Assembly (NCBI RefSeq): GCF_013874595.1
Contig: NZ_CP059431.1
Coordinates: 1,302,001-1,366,000 of the forward strand
Length of the DNA stretch: 64,000 nt
Direction: 5' to 3'
Origin: Flavobacterium sp. xlx-214
Lineage (GTDB): Bacteria; Bacteroidota; Bacteroidia; Flavobacteriales; Flavobacteriaceae
Below the pieces are notes generated by a model. It searched no databases. It was not told the DNA's origin and saw nothing but the letters and a program-made list of their open reading frames with translations. Position numbers and translations under genes: made by a program. Positions 25,738 to 35,076 of the stretch are shown one piece after another; within the stretch, counting starts at the first letter, position 1; every line of letters starts with the position of its first letter.

Positions 25738-26139
25738 ATGAAACAGCTATTTTCTATAATTTTAGTTTTTGGATTGCTTTTGGGATGTTCTAAGAAGCCA
25801 AATTACAGTGTTTCTCAAGAAAAAATGGTTGATGTTTTAACCGATTTAACTATTGCATCAAGTATTCGTTCGGTTACAAGTAAGCGCGATTCTGTGCAGT
25901 ATTTGGTAACGTATCAAAGCATTCTAAAAAAACATGGTTTAGATAGTTTAAAATTCATTGAAGCGCAGAACAGCTATCAAAAAAACCCTGAGTTGTATGA
26001 GGTTATTTATGATTCGGTTCAAAAAAGATTACAAAAGAAATTAGATGAAACCAGAGCTTTACCACCAGAAAAAGGAGAAGATGACGAAATTAAAGTAATT
26101 AAAATAAAAGATATTCCCTTTGTACGAGGTATCGAATAA
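25738..26139 (+). CDS. DUF4296 lipoprotein
   Basis: 133 residues from the ATG at 25738, which starts a lipoprotein signal (MKQLFSIILVFGLLLGCSK, lipobox LLGC). The mature domain (MVDVLTDLTIASSIRS..., then the VTYQSILKKHGLDSLKFIEAQNSY segment) is DUF4296. The open frame upstream to 25669 overlaps pyrC and would destroy the signal peptide. Function unknown; linkage to pyrC is common in flavobacteria. Confidence 0.88.
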   Translation: MKQLFSIILVFGLLLGCSKKPNYSVSQEKMVDVLTDLTIASSIRSVTSKRDSVQYLVTYQSILKKHGLDSLKFIEAQNSYQKNPELYEVIYDSVQKRLQKKLDETRALPPEKGEDDEIKVIKIKDIPFVRGIE

Positions 26140-26142
26140 TAG

Positions 26143-26172
26143 GAAAGTCCATTAATTTGGACTTTCTTTCTT
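26143..26172 (+). terminator. Terminator of the GT2-pyrC-DUF4296 operon
   Basis: Hairpin GAAAGTCCA/TGGACTTTC with a 6-base loop, followed by a T-rich tract, 4 bases after the stop. Confidence 0.75.
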
Positions 26173-26183
26173 TTTGAAAGTGT

Positions 26184-26191
26184 TATATTTG
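26184..26191 (+). promoter_or_regulatory. tyrS -7 promoter box (TATATTTG)
   Basis: Perfect TANNTTTG, 19 bases before the tyrS ATG. A TTG at 26157-26159 is about 24 bases further upstream. Confidence 0.5.
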
Positions 26192-26210
26192 CAAAAACAT
26201 ATTTTTTACG

Positions 26211-27503
26211 ATGAAAAATTTTATTGAAGAAGTGACTTGGAGAGGTATGCTCCACGACGTAATGCCAGGCACAGAAGAACATTTGATGGAGCAAATGCGT
26301 GTTGCGTATGTGGGAATTGATCCAACTGCCGATTCATTGCATATAGGTCATTTAGTGGGTGTAATGTTGTTAAAGCATTTTCAAACTGCTGGCCACAAAC
26401 CTTTAGCGTTAGTTGGTGGTGCAACAGGTATGATTGGTGATCCGTCTGGAAAATCAAACGAGCGTAATTTGTTAGACGAAGCTGCTTTGCTACACAACCA
26501 AAACGCAATTAAAAATCAATTGTCTAAATTTTTAGATTTTGAATCGAATGCTGCAAATGCTGCCGAAATGGTGAATAATTACGATTGGATGAAAGAATTT
26601 TCGTTCTTAGGATTTATTCGCGATGTAGGTAAACACATTACCGTAAATTACATGATGGCAAAAGATTCGGTAAAAAAACGTTTAACAGGCGAAACTGCCG
26701 ATGGTATGTCGTTTACAGAATTTACCTATCAATTGGTTCAAGGATACGATTTCTTGCATTTATACAACCAGAAAAGTTGTACGTTGCAAATGGGAGGATC
26801 GGATCAATGGGGAAATATTACCACAGGTACCGAGTTAATCCGTAGAAAAGAGCAAGGAAAGGCTTATGCTTTAACGTGTCCTTTAATTACAAAAGCAGAT
26901 GGAACAAAATTCGGAAAATCAGAAGGAGGAAACATTTGGTTAGATGCAGAACGTACATCGCCTTACAAATTTTACCAATATTGGTTAAATACATCGGATG
27001 CTGATGCTGAAAAATACATTAAAATCTTTACTTTTTTATCAAAAGAAGATATTGAAAAATTAGTTGCAGAACATAATGAGGCACCGCATTTACGTCCGCT
27101 TCAAAAACGTTTAGCCGAAGAAGTAACGGTAATGGTTCACTCGCGTGAAGATTTTGAAAACGCTGTAAAAGCATCGGGAATTTTATTTGGAAATGCTTCG
27201 GCAGACGATTTAAAATCGTTAGATGCTAAAACATTTTTAGATGTTTTTGACGGTGTTCCGCAAGCTGAAATTTCGATGGACGATTTAAAAGCAGGAATTG
27301 ATATTGTTGAGGTATTAAATGCTAAATCGGGCTTTATGAAATCAAATGGAGAAGCACGCCGCGCGTTAACCGAGAATTCTATTTCGGTAAATCGTGAAAA
27401 AGTGCAAGAAGGTTTTAATTTAACCACAGCCGATTTAATCAACAATCAGTTTGTTTTGTTGCAACGCGGAAAGAAAAATTACTTTGTTTTAAATGTACAA
27501 TAG
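26211..27503 (+). CDS. tyrS: Tyrosyl-tRNA synthetase
   Basis: 430 residues, full length. Class I signatures HIGH ([11 protein letters not shown]) and KFGKS ([10 protein letters not shown]) are present, with the tyrosine-binding GGSDQWGN and a C-terminal S4-like RNA-binding domain ([14 protein letters not shown]). It charges tRNA-Tyr. Monocistronic, flanked by its own promoter and terminator. Confidence 0.97.
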   Translation: MKNFIEEVTWRGMLHDVMPGTEEHLMEQMRVAYVGIDPTADSLHIGHLVGVMLLKHFQTAGHKPLALVGGATGMIGDPSGKSNERNLLDEAALLHNQNAIKNQLSKFLDFESNAANAAEMVNNYDWMKEFSFLGFIRDVGKHITVNYMMAKDSVKKRLTGETADGMSFTEFTYQLVQGYDFLHLYNQKSCTLQMGGSDQWGNITTGTELIRRKEQGKAYALTCPLITKADGTKFGKSEGGNIWLDAERTSPYKFYQYWLNTSDADAEKYIKIFTFLSKEDIEKLVAEHNEAPHLRPLQKRLAEEVTVMVHSREDFENAVKASGILFGNASADDLKSLDAKTFLDVFDGVPQAEISMDDLKAGIDIVEVLNAKSGFMKSNGEARRALTENSISVNREKVQEGFNLTTADLINNQFVLLQRGKKNYFVLNVQ

Positions 27504-27505
27504 TA

Positions 27506-27535
27506 AAAACCTCAGTGAAAACTGAGGTTTTTTTG
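27506..27535 (+). terminator. tyrS terminator
   Basis: Hairpin AAAACCTCAGT/ACTGAGGTTTT with a 4-base loop and a T7 tail, starting 3 bases after the stop. Confidence 0.88.
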
Positions 27536-27562
27536 TTTATATTAGAATGTTAAATTCAATCT

Positions 27563-28366
27563 ATGAAAAGAACCGTTTTTATTATTCTTATTTTATTTTT
27601 TCAGCAAGTTTTGGTTGCTCAAAATGATTTTCCTAAAATGGTAGATAAGAAACCAGCACCCAAAGAAGGATTGCCTGCGTTCTATTCTCAGTTTAAAAAA
27701 GTATTCAATACTTCTTTTTTGCCAGAAAATGTAACTGAAATTAACCTGAAACTTAAGTTTAATGTTGAAAAAGACGGGTCATTAACCAATATACAAGTAG
27801 GAAACGATAAATACGGTATAAGCAATGAGGCAAAACGTGTGTTGCTGCAAATGGGCAAATGGCAACCTGCCAAGCTAAATGGAGAGGATGTTGGGTATGC
27901 TTTTATTATGGGTATGGATTTTTATGTAAGAAAAGATGAAACCAAAAACGATAAGCCTTATTATGTATCAAACGAAGAAATTGACGCTTTTGTAAAATCA
28001 TTAGATAACATTACGGTTCAGCAGTCAAATTTTGAGTTTAAGTGTAATTGTGAGCTGGTTAATTTTGATGCTAAAGAGCAGGTGTATTATTATGAATCTA
28101 AAGATAAGTTAATATCATATAGCGTATCAGTACAAAGAAAAAATACAACCGAAAATAAATCTACTGAAGCAGCTGTTGAAAAAAATAATGTTACAAAAGG
28201 GTATTACCTTAAATGGTTAGAAGTACCACACAACGAAATGAATTACTTTTCAAGACATATGTTTTTTGAAAACGAAACATTTTTTGGTACTATTAAAATT
28301 ACATCAGAAAACAGACAGCTTGCCTACTTAACTTTAAATAGACTTGATTTTGTAACAAAGAATTAG
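27563..28366 (+). CDS. Secreted protein with TonB C-terminal-like domain
   Basis: 267 residues. A signal peptide (MKRTVFIILILFFQQVLVAQ) is followed by a TonB C-terminal-like fold (about 45-125: LKFNVEKDGSLTNIQVG... LLQMGKWQPAKLNGEDVGYAF), common in Bacteroidota as an energy-transducer-TonB domain without the membrane anchor. The second half has no recognised domain. Probably periplasmic; ligand unknown. Its stop is 2 bases from the stop of the convergent LuxE-like gene. Confidence 0.78.
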   Translation: MKRTVFIILILFFQQVLVAQNDFPKMVDKKPAPKEGLPAFYSQFKKVFNTSFLPENVTEINLKLKFNVEKDGSLTNIQVGNDKYGISNEAKRVLLQMGKWQPAKLNGEDVGYAFIMGMDFYVRKDETKNDKPYYVSNEEIDAFVKSLDNITVQQSNFEFKCNCELVNFDAKEQVYYYESKDKLISYSVSVQRKNTTENKSTEAAVEKNNVTKGYYLKWLEVPHNEMNYFSRHMFFENETFFGTIKITSENRQLAYLTLNRLDFVTKN

Positions 28367-28368
28367 GT

Positions 28369-29349
28369 TTAATAAACCATTAAATTACAACCGCGAATAT
28401 CAGAATTATCAAATCTACCTAAAACTTCAAAAGAAAAGTTTTCGTATTTCTTTCCTAAATCTTGTGTAGCAATAAAACTACACGAGTTAATGTTTGCTAA
28501 ATCAATTACATTAATACCGCCTGTTTTTCCTTCATTTAACAAAGTTAAAGGATCTTCGGTATCGCGAATCATAACATCCATCCACGACGGACACTCAAAA
28601 ATACCATCGCCAAACGAATAAGCCTGAGAAAGCAACTCAGTCATACCGTATTCAGAATGTATTTTTTCCACGCCAAAACCTTCGGTTAAAATACTATGTA
28701 ATTCTTCGCGAATCATTTCCTTTCGTTTACCTTTCATACCACCCGTTTCCATAATAATGGTGTTTTTAAGGTTGAATTTCTGCAATTCAATTAAATCCAA
28801 CAAAGCATAGGTAACGCCAATAAGTAGTACATTTTGTCCTTCGTTATCCAACTGAATTAACTTGTTGGCTAATTCTTGGTAATTATTTAAATAAAAGTCA
28901 GAATCGGGATGGTTGGAGCCTTCAATTAAATCATTTACCATATAAATTAAAGAAGAACCATCGCGTTCTAAATAGGAGGGAAGTAAGGCTAAAACGACAT
29001 AATCTTCAATATTTCCGTAAAATTTAGAAAAGGCACTGCGAAAGCTTGCTTCGTAAAAAGCAATATCAGTTACATGGTGTTTAGATGTTATTGTGCCTGT
29101 AGTACCACTACTTGTAAAGGTGGTTTGGATTGGATTTGTAGTGCTAAGAATGTCTTTTGATTTAAAGAATTCTATAGGCAAAAAGGGAACTTCGGTAATG
29201 TGTTTTACGTTTGCAGGGCTCTTTTTTAAAAGCAAACAGTACTTTTGATATACTTCGTTGTGTTCAAATTGATAACGAAAGATTTTCATAGCAGTTTTAT
29301 GAAATTCTTTGGTTGTTTGAATGGAGATGATATCTTGAGGTGTAAACAC
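28369..29349 (-). CDS. LuxE/acyl-protein synthetase-like acyl transferase
   Basis: 326 residues if started at the GTG at 29349. The LuxE/PaaK-type ATP/AMP-binding signature TSSGTTGTITSKH lies near residue 77, with EYGMTELLSQAYS in the C-terminal half. The family activates a carboxylic acid as an acyl-adenylate and passes it to a cysteine or carrier. The open frame extends to an ATG at 29397, but that ATG is inside the terminator of the next gene and upstream of a perfect promoter box (29370-29377). Substrate unknown. Confidence 0.85.
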   Translation of the reverse strand: MFTPQDIISIQTTKEFHKTAMKIFRYQFEHNEVYQKYCLLLKKSPANVKHITEVPFLPIEFFKSKDILSTTNPIQTTFTSSGTTGTITSKHHVTDIAFYEASFRSAFSKFYGNIEDYVVLALLPSYLERDGSSLIYMVNDLIEGSNHPDSDFYLNNYQELANKLIQLDNEGQNVLLIGVTYALLDLIELQKFNLKNTIIMETGGMKGKRKEMIREELHSILTEGFGVEKIHSEYGMTELLSQAYSFGDGIFECPSWMDVMIRDTEDPLTLLNEGKTGGINVIDLANINSCSFIATQDLGKKYENFSFEVLGRFDNSDIRGCNLMVY

Positions 29350-29369
29350 AATGCTTCGTTTTAAAAAAG

Positions 29370-29377
29370 CAAATTTA
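29370..29377 (-). promoter_or_regulatory. -7 promoter box (TAAATTTG) that fixes the LuxE-like start
   Basis: Perfect TANNTTTG on the minus strand, 20 bases before the GTG at 29349. Transcription from here cannot include the ATG at 29397. Confidence 0.5.
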
Positions 29378-29382
29378 CAAAT

Positions 29383-29415
29383 AAAAAAGCATCTCAAAAA
29401 AAGAGATGCTTTTTA
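29383..29415 (-). terminator. Terminator of the T9SS cargo gene
   Basis: Hairpin AAAAAGCATCTC/GAGATGCTTTTT with an 8-base loop and T tract on the minus strand, 23 bases after the stop at 29439. Confidence 0.85.
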
Positions 29416-29438
29416 AAAAATATAATTAACTAACTAAA

Positions 29439-30236
29439 TTATTTAATAACAATTTTACGAGTAGCTGTTTTACCAGCTTCGGTAATTTTAGCAACGTAAA
29501 TACCTGCGTTTAATGAAGATACATTCATTTCAGAAACTACTGTAGTATCTAATACTTTTTTACCTGTTAAATCAAACAACTGTACGTTTTTCTCTAAATT
29601 ACTGTTTGAAGTAATGTTGATGATATCAGTTGCAGGATTAGGAAATATGTTTAAACCTAAGATGTTATTTTCTTTAACTGAAGCAGCGTTTGTTTCAAAT
29701 ACAACAACGTTGTCAATATCCATATCACTACTAGCTGTGTAGTTTCTAAATGTAAATCTTAGAATAGTTGCAGTTGCAGGAGCAGTTGCAGTTGCAGTAA
29801 CTTTTGTCCATGTAGTACCTGTTGTAACAGGATTTGCAGGTTGAAAATCATCAGTTACACCAGAAATTGCAGCAGAACTATCTCTCCATTGCCCCCAATG
29901 TTTAAAGTTTGAAGTAGCTGATGCACCTTTAACCCAATAAGTAATTGTATATTCTTCTCCTGGAGTTACAGTAATATCTGCTAAACCAACTTGGTTGTTA
30001 CCGCTTGTTCCTGATTTAGCTTGTAAAGTTACATAAACTGTACCATCTTGAGCATTTGCACCTGTTTGTTTTGTAATGATACCGCTTGTAAGGTTGGCAG
30101 TGTTCATGAACCAACCTGCAGCTTGGGTTGTACCATCAGTCCAACTTTCTAAACTTCCATTAGTGTTCAATGCAGTTTGCGCATTTACTGCAAAAGAAGC
30201 AGCTAAAATTGTAATTAAAGAGTAAATTTTTTTCAT
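29439..30236 (-). CDS. T9SS cargo with carbohydrate-binding-like domain
   Basis: 265 residues. Signal peptide (MKKIYSLITILAASFAVNAQ), then a beta-sandwich of about 155 residues (NGSLESWTDG... through DMDIDNVVVFE) of the kind seen in CBM/galactose-binding modules, then a type A T9SS sorting domain (LNIFPNPATDIINITS ... GIYVAKI ... ATRKIVIK). It should cross the outer membrane via T9SS and be secreted or attached to the surface. Own promoter at 30263-30290. Confidence 0.9.
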   Translation of the reverse strand: MKKIYSLITILAASFAVNAQTALNTNGSLESWTDGTTQAAGWFMNTANLTSGIITKQTGANAQDGTVYVTLQAKSGTSGNNQVGLADITVTPGEEYTITYWVKGASATSNFKHWGQWRDSSAAISGVTDDFQPANPVTTGTTWTKVTATATAPATATILRFTFRNYTASSDMDIDNVVVFETNAASVKENNILGLNIFPNPATDIINITSNSNLEKNVQLFDLTGKKVLDTTVVSEMNVSSLNAGIYVAKITEAGKTATRKIVIK

Positions 30237-30262
30237 ATCAATGTGAGTTTTAAATTATAATG

Positions 30263-30290
30263 CAAATTTACGGTAAATTGTTGTAAGCAA
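30263..30290 (-). promoter_or_regulatory. Promoter of the T9SS cargo gene
   Basis: Minus strand: TTG at 30290-30288, a 17-base spacer, TAAATTTG at 30270-30263, then 26 bases to the ATG. Confidence 0.6.
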
Positions 30291-30323
30291 AAAACAAAAT
30301 GATGTTACTAAATTGTTTACAAT

Positions 30324-30352
30324 AAAAAAGTCCGTGCAATGCAACGGACTTT
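30324..30352 (-). terminator. Terminator of the bare T9SS-tail gene
   Basis: Hairpin AAAGTCCGT/ACGGACTTT with an 8-base loop, preceded on the plus strand by an A tract (T tract on the minus strand), 5 bases after the stop. Confidence 0.8.
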
Positions 30353-30357
30353 ATAAT

Positions 30358-30708
30358 CTATTTAATAATTATTTTTCTAGTAATACTGTTACTTTTCTCG
30401 GTGATTTTCAAAATGTAAACTCCCGCTTTTAAATTGGTAACATTTAATTCTTTTTGGTAGGTGTTCATCTCAGTTGATAGAACTCTTTTTCCTAACATAT
30501 CATACAGCTCAATTTCTTTGTTTGAGTTTGACTCTGTGTTTACATAAATTTTTCCACTTGTAACTGGGTTCGGATAAATTTGAACCTTGTCTAAAGTATT
30601 TTCGGTTTTTATGTTTTCTGCTATTCCACTATTTTTAGCTGTTTGCGCTTGCGTTGAAAAGCTAATGGTTATAAATAATAAGAATATATATAAGTATTTT
30701 TCTTTCAT
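30358..30708 (-). CDS. Stand-alone T9SS type A sorting-domain protein
   Basis: 116 residues from the ATG at 30708. A signal peptide (to about residue 22, TQA|Q) and a short linker lead directly to a complete sorting domain (VQIYPNPVTSGKIYV ... IELYDMLGKRVLS ... LKAGVYILKI ... TRKIIIK). No cargo domain is present. It is intact, with a signal peptide, promoter gap and terminator, so it is not simply a pseudogene tail. Possible roles are a sorting-domain reservoir, an attachment-complex component or a remnant. Confidence 0.82.
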   Translation of the reverse strand: MKEKYLYIFLLFITISFSTQAQTAKNSGIAENIKTENTLDKVQIYPNPVTSGKIYVNTESNSNKEIELYDMLGKRVLSTEMNTYQKELNVTNLKAGVYILKITEKSNSITRKIIIK

Positions 30709-30757
30709 CAATTTTGTTTTAATACGTAAATATACAAAATAATATCAAATAAAATAC

Positions 30758-30793
30758 CAAAAAAATAACCTCAAAGTAATTTTGAGGTTATTT
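30758..30793 (-). terminator. Terminator of the beta-helix lipoprotein gene
   Basis: Hairpin AAATAACCTCAAA/TTTGAGGTTATTT with a 5-base loop and flanking A tract, 22 bases after the stop. Confidence 0.85.
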
Positions 30794-30814
30794 GTGAAAA
30801 TATTAAGAAATTTA

Positions 30815-31984
30815 TTACAATCCTGTTGTCCATCCTTGAGCCCAAGTTGGAACAGAAGTGCCGTTTCCTGCACCAGAAGCATTAGCGTTTTCTGTGAAAA
30901 CTGCACTTGCGTCTGCACTTGTACCATCTGTTTTCTTGCCTTTAGACTTAGTAGTAACTGTGTCAAATTTAACATTTGTTACTTTTAATTTTCCTGTTGC
31001 AATAGCAGCTAAAGTTTCATCGTGTTCTACATCAATTCCAGTTGCGAAATTTTTCAACACAACGTTGTCAATTGATACAAAAGTACCCACTCTTAATTTC
31101 ATACCTTGTGGTTCTGTACTTGCTGTACCACGACCAATTAATGTAAGGTTTTTGATAGTTGGGAAAGATATAGGTGCTGCACTGTGGTTGTTTGAGTTGT
31201 TATCTGCCTCAATACCTCTGTTTCCTGTAGAAGCATCTTGTACACCGTACCAATTTTCGTTTGTTCCGTTCCATCCTTCAGTCCAGTCAAACATATCATC
31301 TTCGTTGTAAGAAGAAACAATGTATTTTGTGTTAACTGTACCACCAAAGAATTCAATACCATCATCAGAACCTTTTGTTAATTGTACGTATTCAATAGTT
31401 GTACCACTACCTACACCAAATAATGATAAACCGTTAAATTCTTTTTCAGAACTAAAGTTAGCTCCAGCGTATTCAATTCTTAAATATTTAATAGAACCTG
31501 AATTATCATTTGCTTCAGTACCACCGTAAGTTAAGTCAGAAACCTCAGCTGTTGCAGTAGCTCCTTTGTTAATAGGTGCTTTACCACAAATTACCAAACC
31601 ACCCCATTTTCCTGGCGCTTTTTCTGCCGATGTCATTACTACAGGGTTAGTAGCTGTACCGTTTACTTCAATTTTACCTCCTTGTGCAACTGCAATGTAA
31701 GCTGATGTACCACCTGTACCTACAATAACAGTTCCTGCTGGTATTACTAATTTTGCGCCATTTGCAACAATTAATTTTCCTGTTAATTTATGTTCTTTTG
31801 AAGCATCTAAAGTAACTGTACCGTTTGTAATAGTTCCTTCAAATTTATTTACATCAACTTTAAAATCACTTGTGTTAGTTGGTTGGTCTACTTTTGGATC
31901 TTCTTTATCATCACAGCTAACAGTTCCTAATACTAAAGATGACATTAATAGAACACCGAATAAAGTTTTGATTGATTTTTTCAT
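30815..31984 (-). CDS. Beta-helix surface lipoprotein downstream of a TonB receptor
   Basis: 389 residues. The signal peptide ends in the lipobox VSC (MSSLVLGTVSCDDKEDP), and the acidic residues after the Cys fit a lipoprotein export signal for the cell surface. The rest is a right-handed beta-helix with repeated G-rich turns (IPAGTVIVGTGGTSAYIAVAQGGKI, GGLVICGKAPINKGAT, GGTEANDNSGSIKYLRIEYAG). It is not a SusD homologue, but sits where SusD-like lipoproteins sit relative to TonB receptors, so a ligand-binding partner of the upstream receptor is the likely role. A 169-base gap with a terminator separates the two. Confidence 0.78.
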   Translation of the reverse strand: MKKSIKTLFGVLLMSSLVLGTVSCDDKEDPKVDQPTNTSDFKVDVNKFEGTITNGTVTLDASKEHKLTGKLIVANGAKLVIPAGTVIVGTGGTSAYIAVAQGGKIEVNGTATNPVVMTSAEKAPGKWGGLVICGKAPINKGATATAEVSDLTYGGTEANDNSGSIKYLRIEYAGANFSSEKEFNGLSLFGVGSGTTIEYVQLTKGSDDGIEFFGGTVNTKYIVSSYNEDDMFDWTEGWNGTNENWYGVQDASTGNRGIEADNNSNNHSAAPISFPTIKNLTLIGRGTASTEPQGMKLRVGTFVSIDNVVLKNFATGIDVEHDETLAAIATGKLKVTNVKFDTVTTKSKGKKTDGTSADASAVFTENANASGAGNGTSVPTWAQGWTTGL

Positions 31985-32117
31985 AATTTCTTTACTAATT
32001 TATTTCACTTTTTTATTTGATACAAAGTTGCGTAACTGTTGTTTTTTAAACGTTAACGCATTGTTATTTAAATGATTGTTAATTTTAAATATTTGTTACT
32101 TTAATGTTATGCGATAA

Positions 32118-32149
32118 AAAAAACACAGCTGGTGTTGCTGTGTTTTTTT
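32118..32149 (-). terminator. Terminator of the TonB receptor gene
   Basis: Hairpin AAACACAGC/GCTGTGTTT extended by A and T runs, 7-base loop, immediately after the receptor stop at 32154. Confidence 0.85.
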
Positions 32150-32153
32150 ATTA

Positions 32154-34895
32154 TTAAAAGTTGTAATTTAATGAGATGCTGAAAGTTGATCCTAATTTGT
32201 ATGAACGTACCAACACATCTTTATCTAAATTTTCTTGAACTCGATCAATACTTGGGTTTAAAAGATTTTTAGCAGAAACGCCCATTCCAAATTTTTCACT
32301 GAATTTAGTTTTGAAGATAAAATCTAACATTCCAAAACCTTTGTCAACTAAATCACCTTTTTTCTCAACTCCAACAGCATAAAGTTTATCAGAATTGTAG
32401 TTATAAGCTAAAGTTGCCATGATGTTTTTATCGTTCCAAGCTTTAAAGTAAGTAATATCTGCATTACCTAAAAATTCTGATGCACCTGTAAAGCTAGATT
32501 TTGTATTTGTAAATGTTACGTTTTTTTCACCATTGGTTTCTGCTTTAATTTTTTCAGAATCTAACTCTTGATCTGTTTTCATATACGCAGCATTTATACC
32601 GAATGATAATTTATTATTGTCGTCATCATTAAAGTAAAAAATGTTTTTGCGTAATTCTACTTCTAAACCAGCTGCATAACCATAATCTCCTGTGTTTGCG
32701 TACGAAATATCGTTTGATGAAGAAGCAATGTTGGTTTCGTTAATTGGGTTTTGAATGTATTTACCAAAAATAGTTGCTGAAATTAACTCATCATTTTTAG
32801 GGAAAATTTCCCATTTAAGATCTACATTGTAATTGTCTGAAGCATATAAATAAGGGTTACCAAATTTAATTTCGGTTACATCTTCGTAAATAAACGGTGC
32901 ACGCTCTTTAAATTGTGGCATTGTATATGTTTTAGAAGCTGCAAAACGTAAATTTTGGTTACCTGTTAGTTCGTATTTTAAATTTAAACTAGGTAAAAAG
33001 GCATTCTTTTCAAATAAATTACTGTCGCCTGTATTATCTAACTGCGTTTTCCATTCAACATTTTGACTAATTCTTTCAAAACGTAATCCAAGAACTGCGA
33101 ATAATTTTGATGATAATTGATATTCAACATTTGCAAAACCTGCATGTACATCTAAATCTCCGTTGTAAAATTGTGGCTCTAAAGCGTTGTTGCTACCGCG
33201 GAATGTTGCAATATTAAAATAACCAGCTTCAAAATTTTGTTGGTTGAAAAAGTTGTCTAAGTTGTTTGGGTTAGCATCACGCAAGATTTGCTTTTGCTCA
33301 TCGGTAACATCTAAGTTGAATTGACGTGCTTCAAACTCACGTTTTTTCATTTTACCGTTATATCCTACTGTGAACTTACCTTTGTATAAACCATCTTCAG
33401 TAGCATTAAATTTATAATCGTATGCTGCATTAATTGCTAATTCATTTTCATTTAAATCATGAAAGTAACGGTGGTTATCAGAATCTGTTTGTCCTGCAAT
33501 TGTGTATCCATTTACAGTTTCACGATATCCTAAAATAGTTTGGGTTCTATCTGGCATAAAACTTTTAATGGTGTTATGTGAAATTCCCCAAGTAAAAGTT
33601 TGGTTATCGGCAACATCGTGTTTACCTAATAATTGGTGCGTCATTAAACGATTTTCAACATAACTATTTCTTGTTAAAATAGCTTCGTCAGAAATATCGC
33701 GTAAATATCCACGGTAATCATCATGTGATTGGTTTGAAGAGTTTACAAATAGGAAATTATAATCTACACTGTTTTTAGCATTTATATCGTAATTTGCATT
33801 AAACATACCTGTTGTCTTGGTATCGTAGCTAAAACGTTTGTGGTATAAATCTTTTAATTTAGCTCCTTCTGCACTTATTTGTTTGTCAATTCCTTCACGG
33901 AAACCATAATCGTTTTCAAAAGAAGCGGTAGCAAATAAGTTTAATTTTCCTTCGTTTCCTATTAAAACAGAACCACCACCATTTACTGCAATGTTTGATC
34001 CAAACGGAACCGCATTATATGTTTTTAATGGCGTTGTAAAGTTATAAGCACCTAACGGATTGTTTGGAATGGTGTTGTTTTTGTTGAAGCCTAATTTGTT
34101 ACGACCTTCTTGTAAAGTAAAATCTTTTACACCTAAAGCGTTTGTGTTGCCACTAGCGCCTAAAGAAACGCCAAAAGTTGGTTTGCCTGTATGTTTTTTA
34201 GAGTTGATGTCTACGTTACCACCAGCAAAATCTCCAGAGTTTCTAACAACATATGTTTTATCAATTGAGATGTAATCAACAATATCTGTAGAAAATAAAT
34301 CTAGTTCAATGTTCTTTTTTTCAGGATCGTTTGATACAACTGGTAATCCATTCATAGTAGTACTGTTGTAACGGTCTCCTAAACCACGTACAAAAATACC
34401 ACCTGTACTTTCTTGTTTGGTAACACCAGATGTTTTGGTTACGGCTGCAGCTACATCACTAACTCCTTTTCTTGAAAGTTCTTGCGCGCCAATTTGTTGT
34501 TTTATTTCTAATGATTTACGTTGATCATTTAATAAAGCAGATTCAGTTGATTTTTTATTATTAACTGTAATTACTACTTCGTCTAAGTTAGCATCTTCAG
34601 CAACCAAGTTAATTGATACATCTTTAGGTTCTGTAGTTGCATAAGGCATTACATATGTTTGGTAACCTACATAAGATGCCTCTAACATGTAAGAACCTTC
34701 ATTACACTGTATTTCAAAATAACCACTTTCATCTGTATTTGCACCAAATTCAGTGTTTTGTAACATTACAGTTGCGTAAGCTAAAGGGGTGTTGTTGTTT
34801 GCAGAGTCATAAACATATCCTTTAATAGTTTGCGATTCTTGTGCATAAGTCACAGCTCCAAATAATAATGCTGCTGCCAAAAAATTTAATTTCAT
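32154..34895 (-). CDS. TonB-dependent outer-membrane receptor
   Basis: 913 residues. Signal peptide (MKLNFLAAALLFGAVTYAQ), a carboxypeptidase-regulatory-like domain (about 22-110: IKGYVYDSANNNTPLAYATVML), a plug domain (about 120-230, GVSDVAAAVTKTSGV ... IFVRGLGDRYNSTTMNGLPV) and a 22-strand barrel region ending in an aromatic terminal strand (SISLNYNF). It imports a ligand through the outer membrane using TonB energy. It is not SusC-like in plug signature. Neighbouring beta-helix lipoprotein and PhoPR-like regulators suggest a regulated nutrient-uptake system; the ligand is unknown. Confidence 0.93.
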   Translation of the reverse strand: MKLNFLAAALLFGAVTYAQESQTIKGYVYDSANNNTPLAYATVMLQNTEFGANTDESGYFEIQCNEGSYMLEASYVGYQTYVMPYATTEPKDVSINLVAEDANLDEVVITVNNKKSTESALLNDQRKSLEIKQQIGAQELSRKGVSDVAAAVTKTSGVTKQESTGGIFVRGLGDRYNSTTMNGLPVVSNDPEKKNIELDLFSTDIVDYISIDKTYVVRNSGDFAGGNVDINSKKHTGKPTFGVSLGASGNTNALGVKDFTLQEGRNKLGFNKNNTIPNNPLGAYNFTTPLKTYNAVPFGSNIAVNGGGSVLIGNEGKLNLFATASFENDYGFREGIDKQISAEGAKLKDLYHKRFSYDTKTTGMFNANYDINAKNSVDYNFLFVNSSNQSHDDYRGYLRDISDEAILTRNSYVENRLMTHQLLGKHDVADNQTFTWGISHNTIKSFMPDRTQTILGYRETVNGYTIAGQTDSDNHRYFHDLNENELAINAAYDYKFNATEDGLYKGKFTVGYNGKMKKREFEARQFNLDVTDEQKQILRDANPNNLDNFFNQQNFEAGYFNIATFRGSNNALEPQFYNGDLDVHAGFANVEYQLSSKLFAVLGLRFERISQNVEWKTQLDNTGDSNLFEKNAFLPSLNLKYELTGNQNLRFAASKTYTMPQFKERAPFIYEDVTEIKFGNPYLYASDNYNVDLKWEIFPKNDELISATIFGKYIQNPINETNIASSSNDISYANTGDYGYAAGLEVELRKNIFYFNDDDNNKLSFGINAAYMKTDQELDSEKIKAETNGEKNVTFTNTKSSFTGASEFLGNADITYFKAWNDKNIMATLAYNYNSDKLYAVGVEKKGDLVDKGFGMLDFIFKTKFSEKFGMGVSAKNLLNPSIDRVQENLDKDVLVRSYKLGSTFSISLNYNF

Positions 34896-35076
34896 TTTGT
34901 GTGTGTTGTAATTTTTCGAGGCAAAGGAACTATGTTTACGTTACTGCATTGTTACTCAAATTTTATCAATAAGTTGGGTTTATGTAAATAAAACGTTACC
35001 ACATTAAATAATTGTTAAGTGCGTGTTTGTTTTTTATTTATCTTTAATTTTACAATCGAAAACAACGCAAAAAAAG

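Noticed and set aside
28364-28378. Hairpin GGTTTAATAAACC at the convergent stops as a terminator
   Set aside because: It lies on the stop codons without a T tract and is weak; no real terminator is visible between these two genes.
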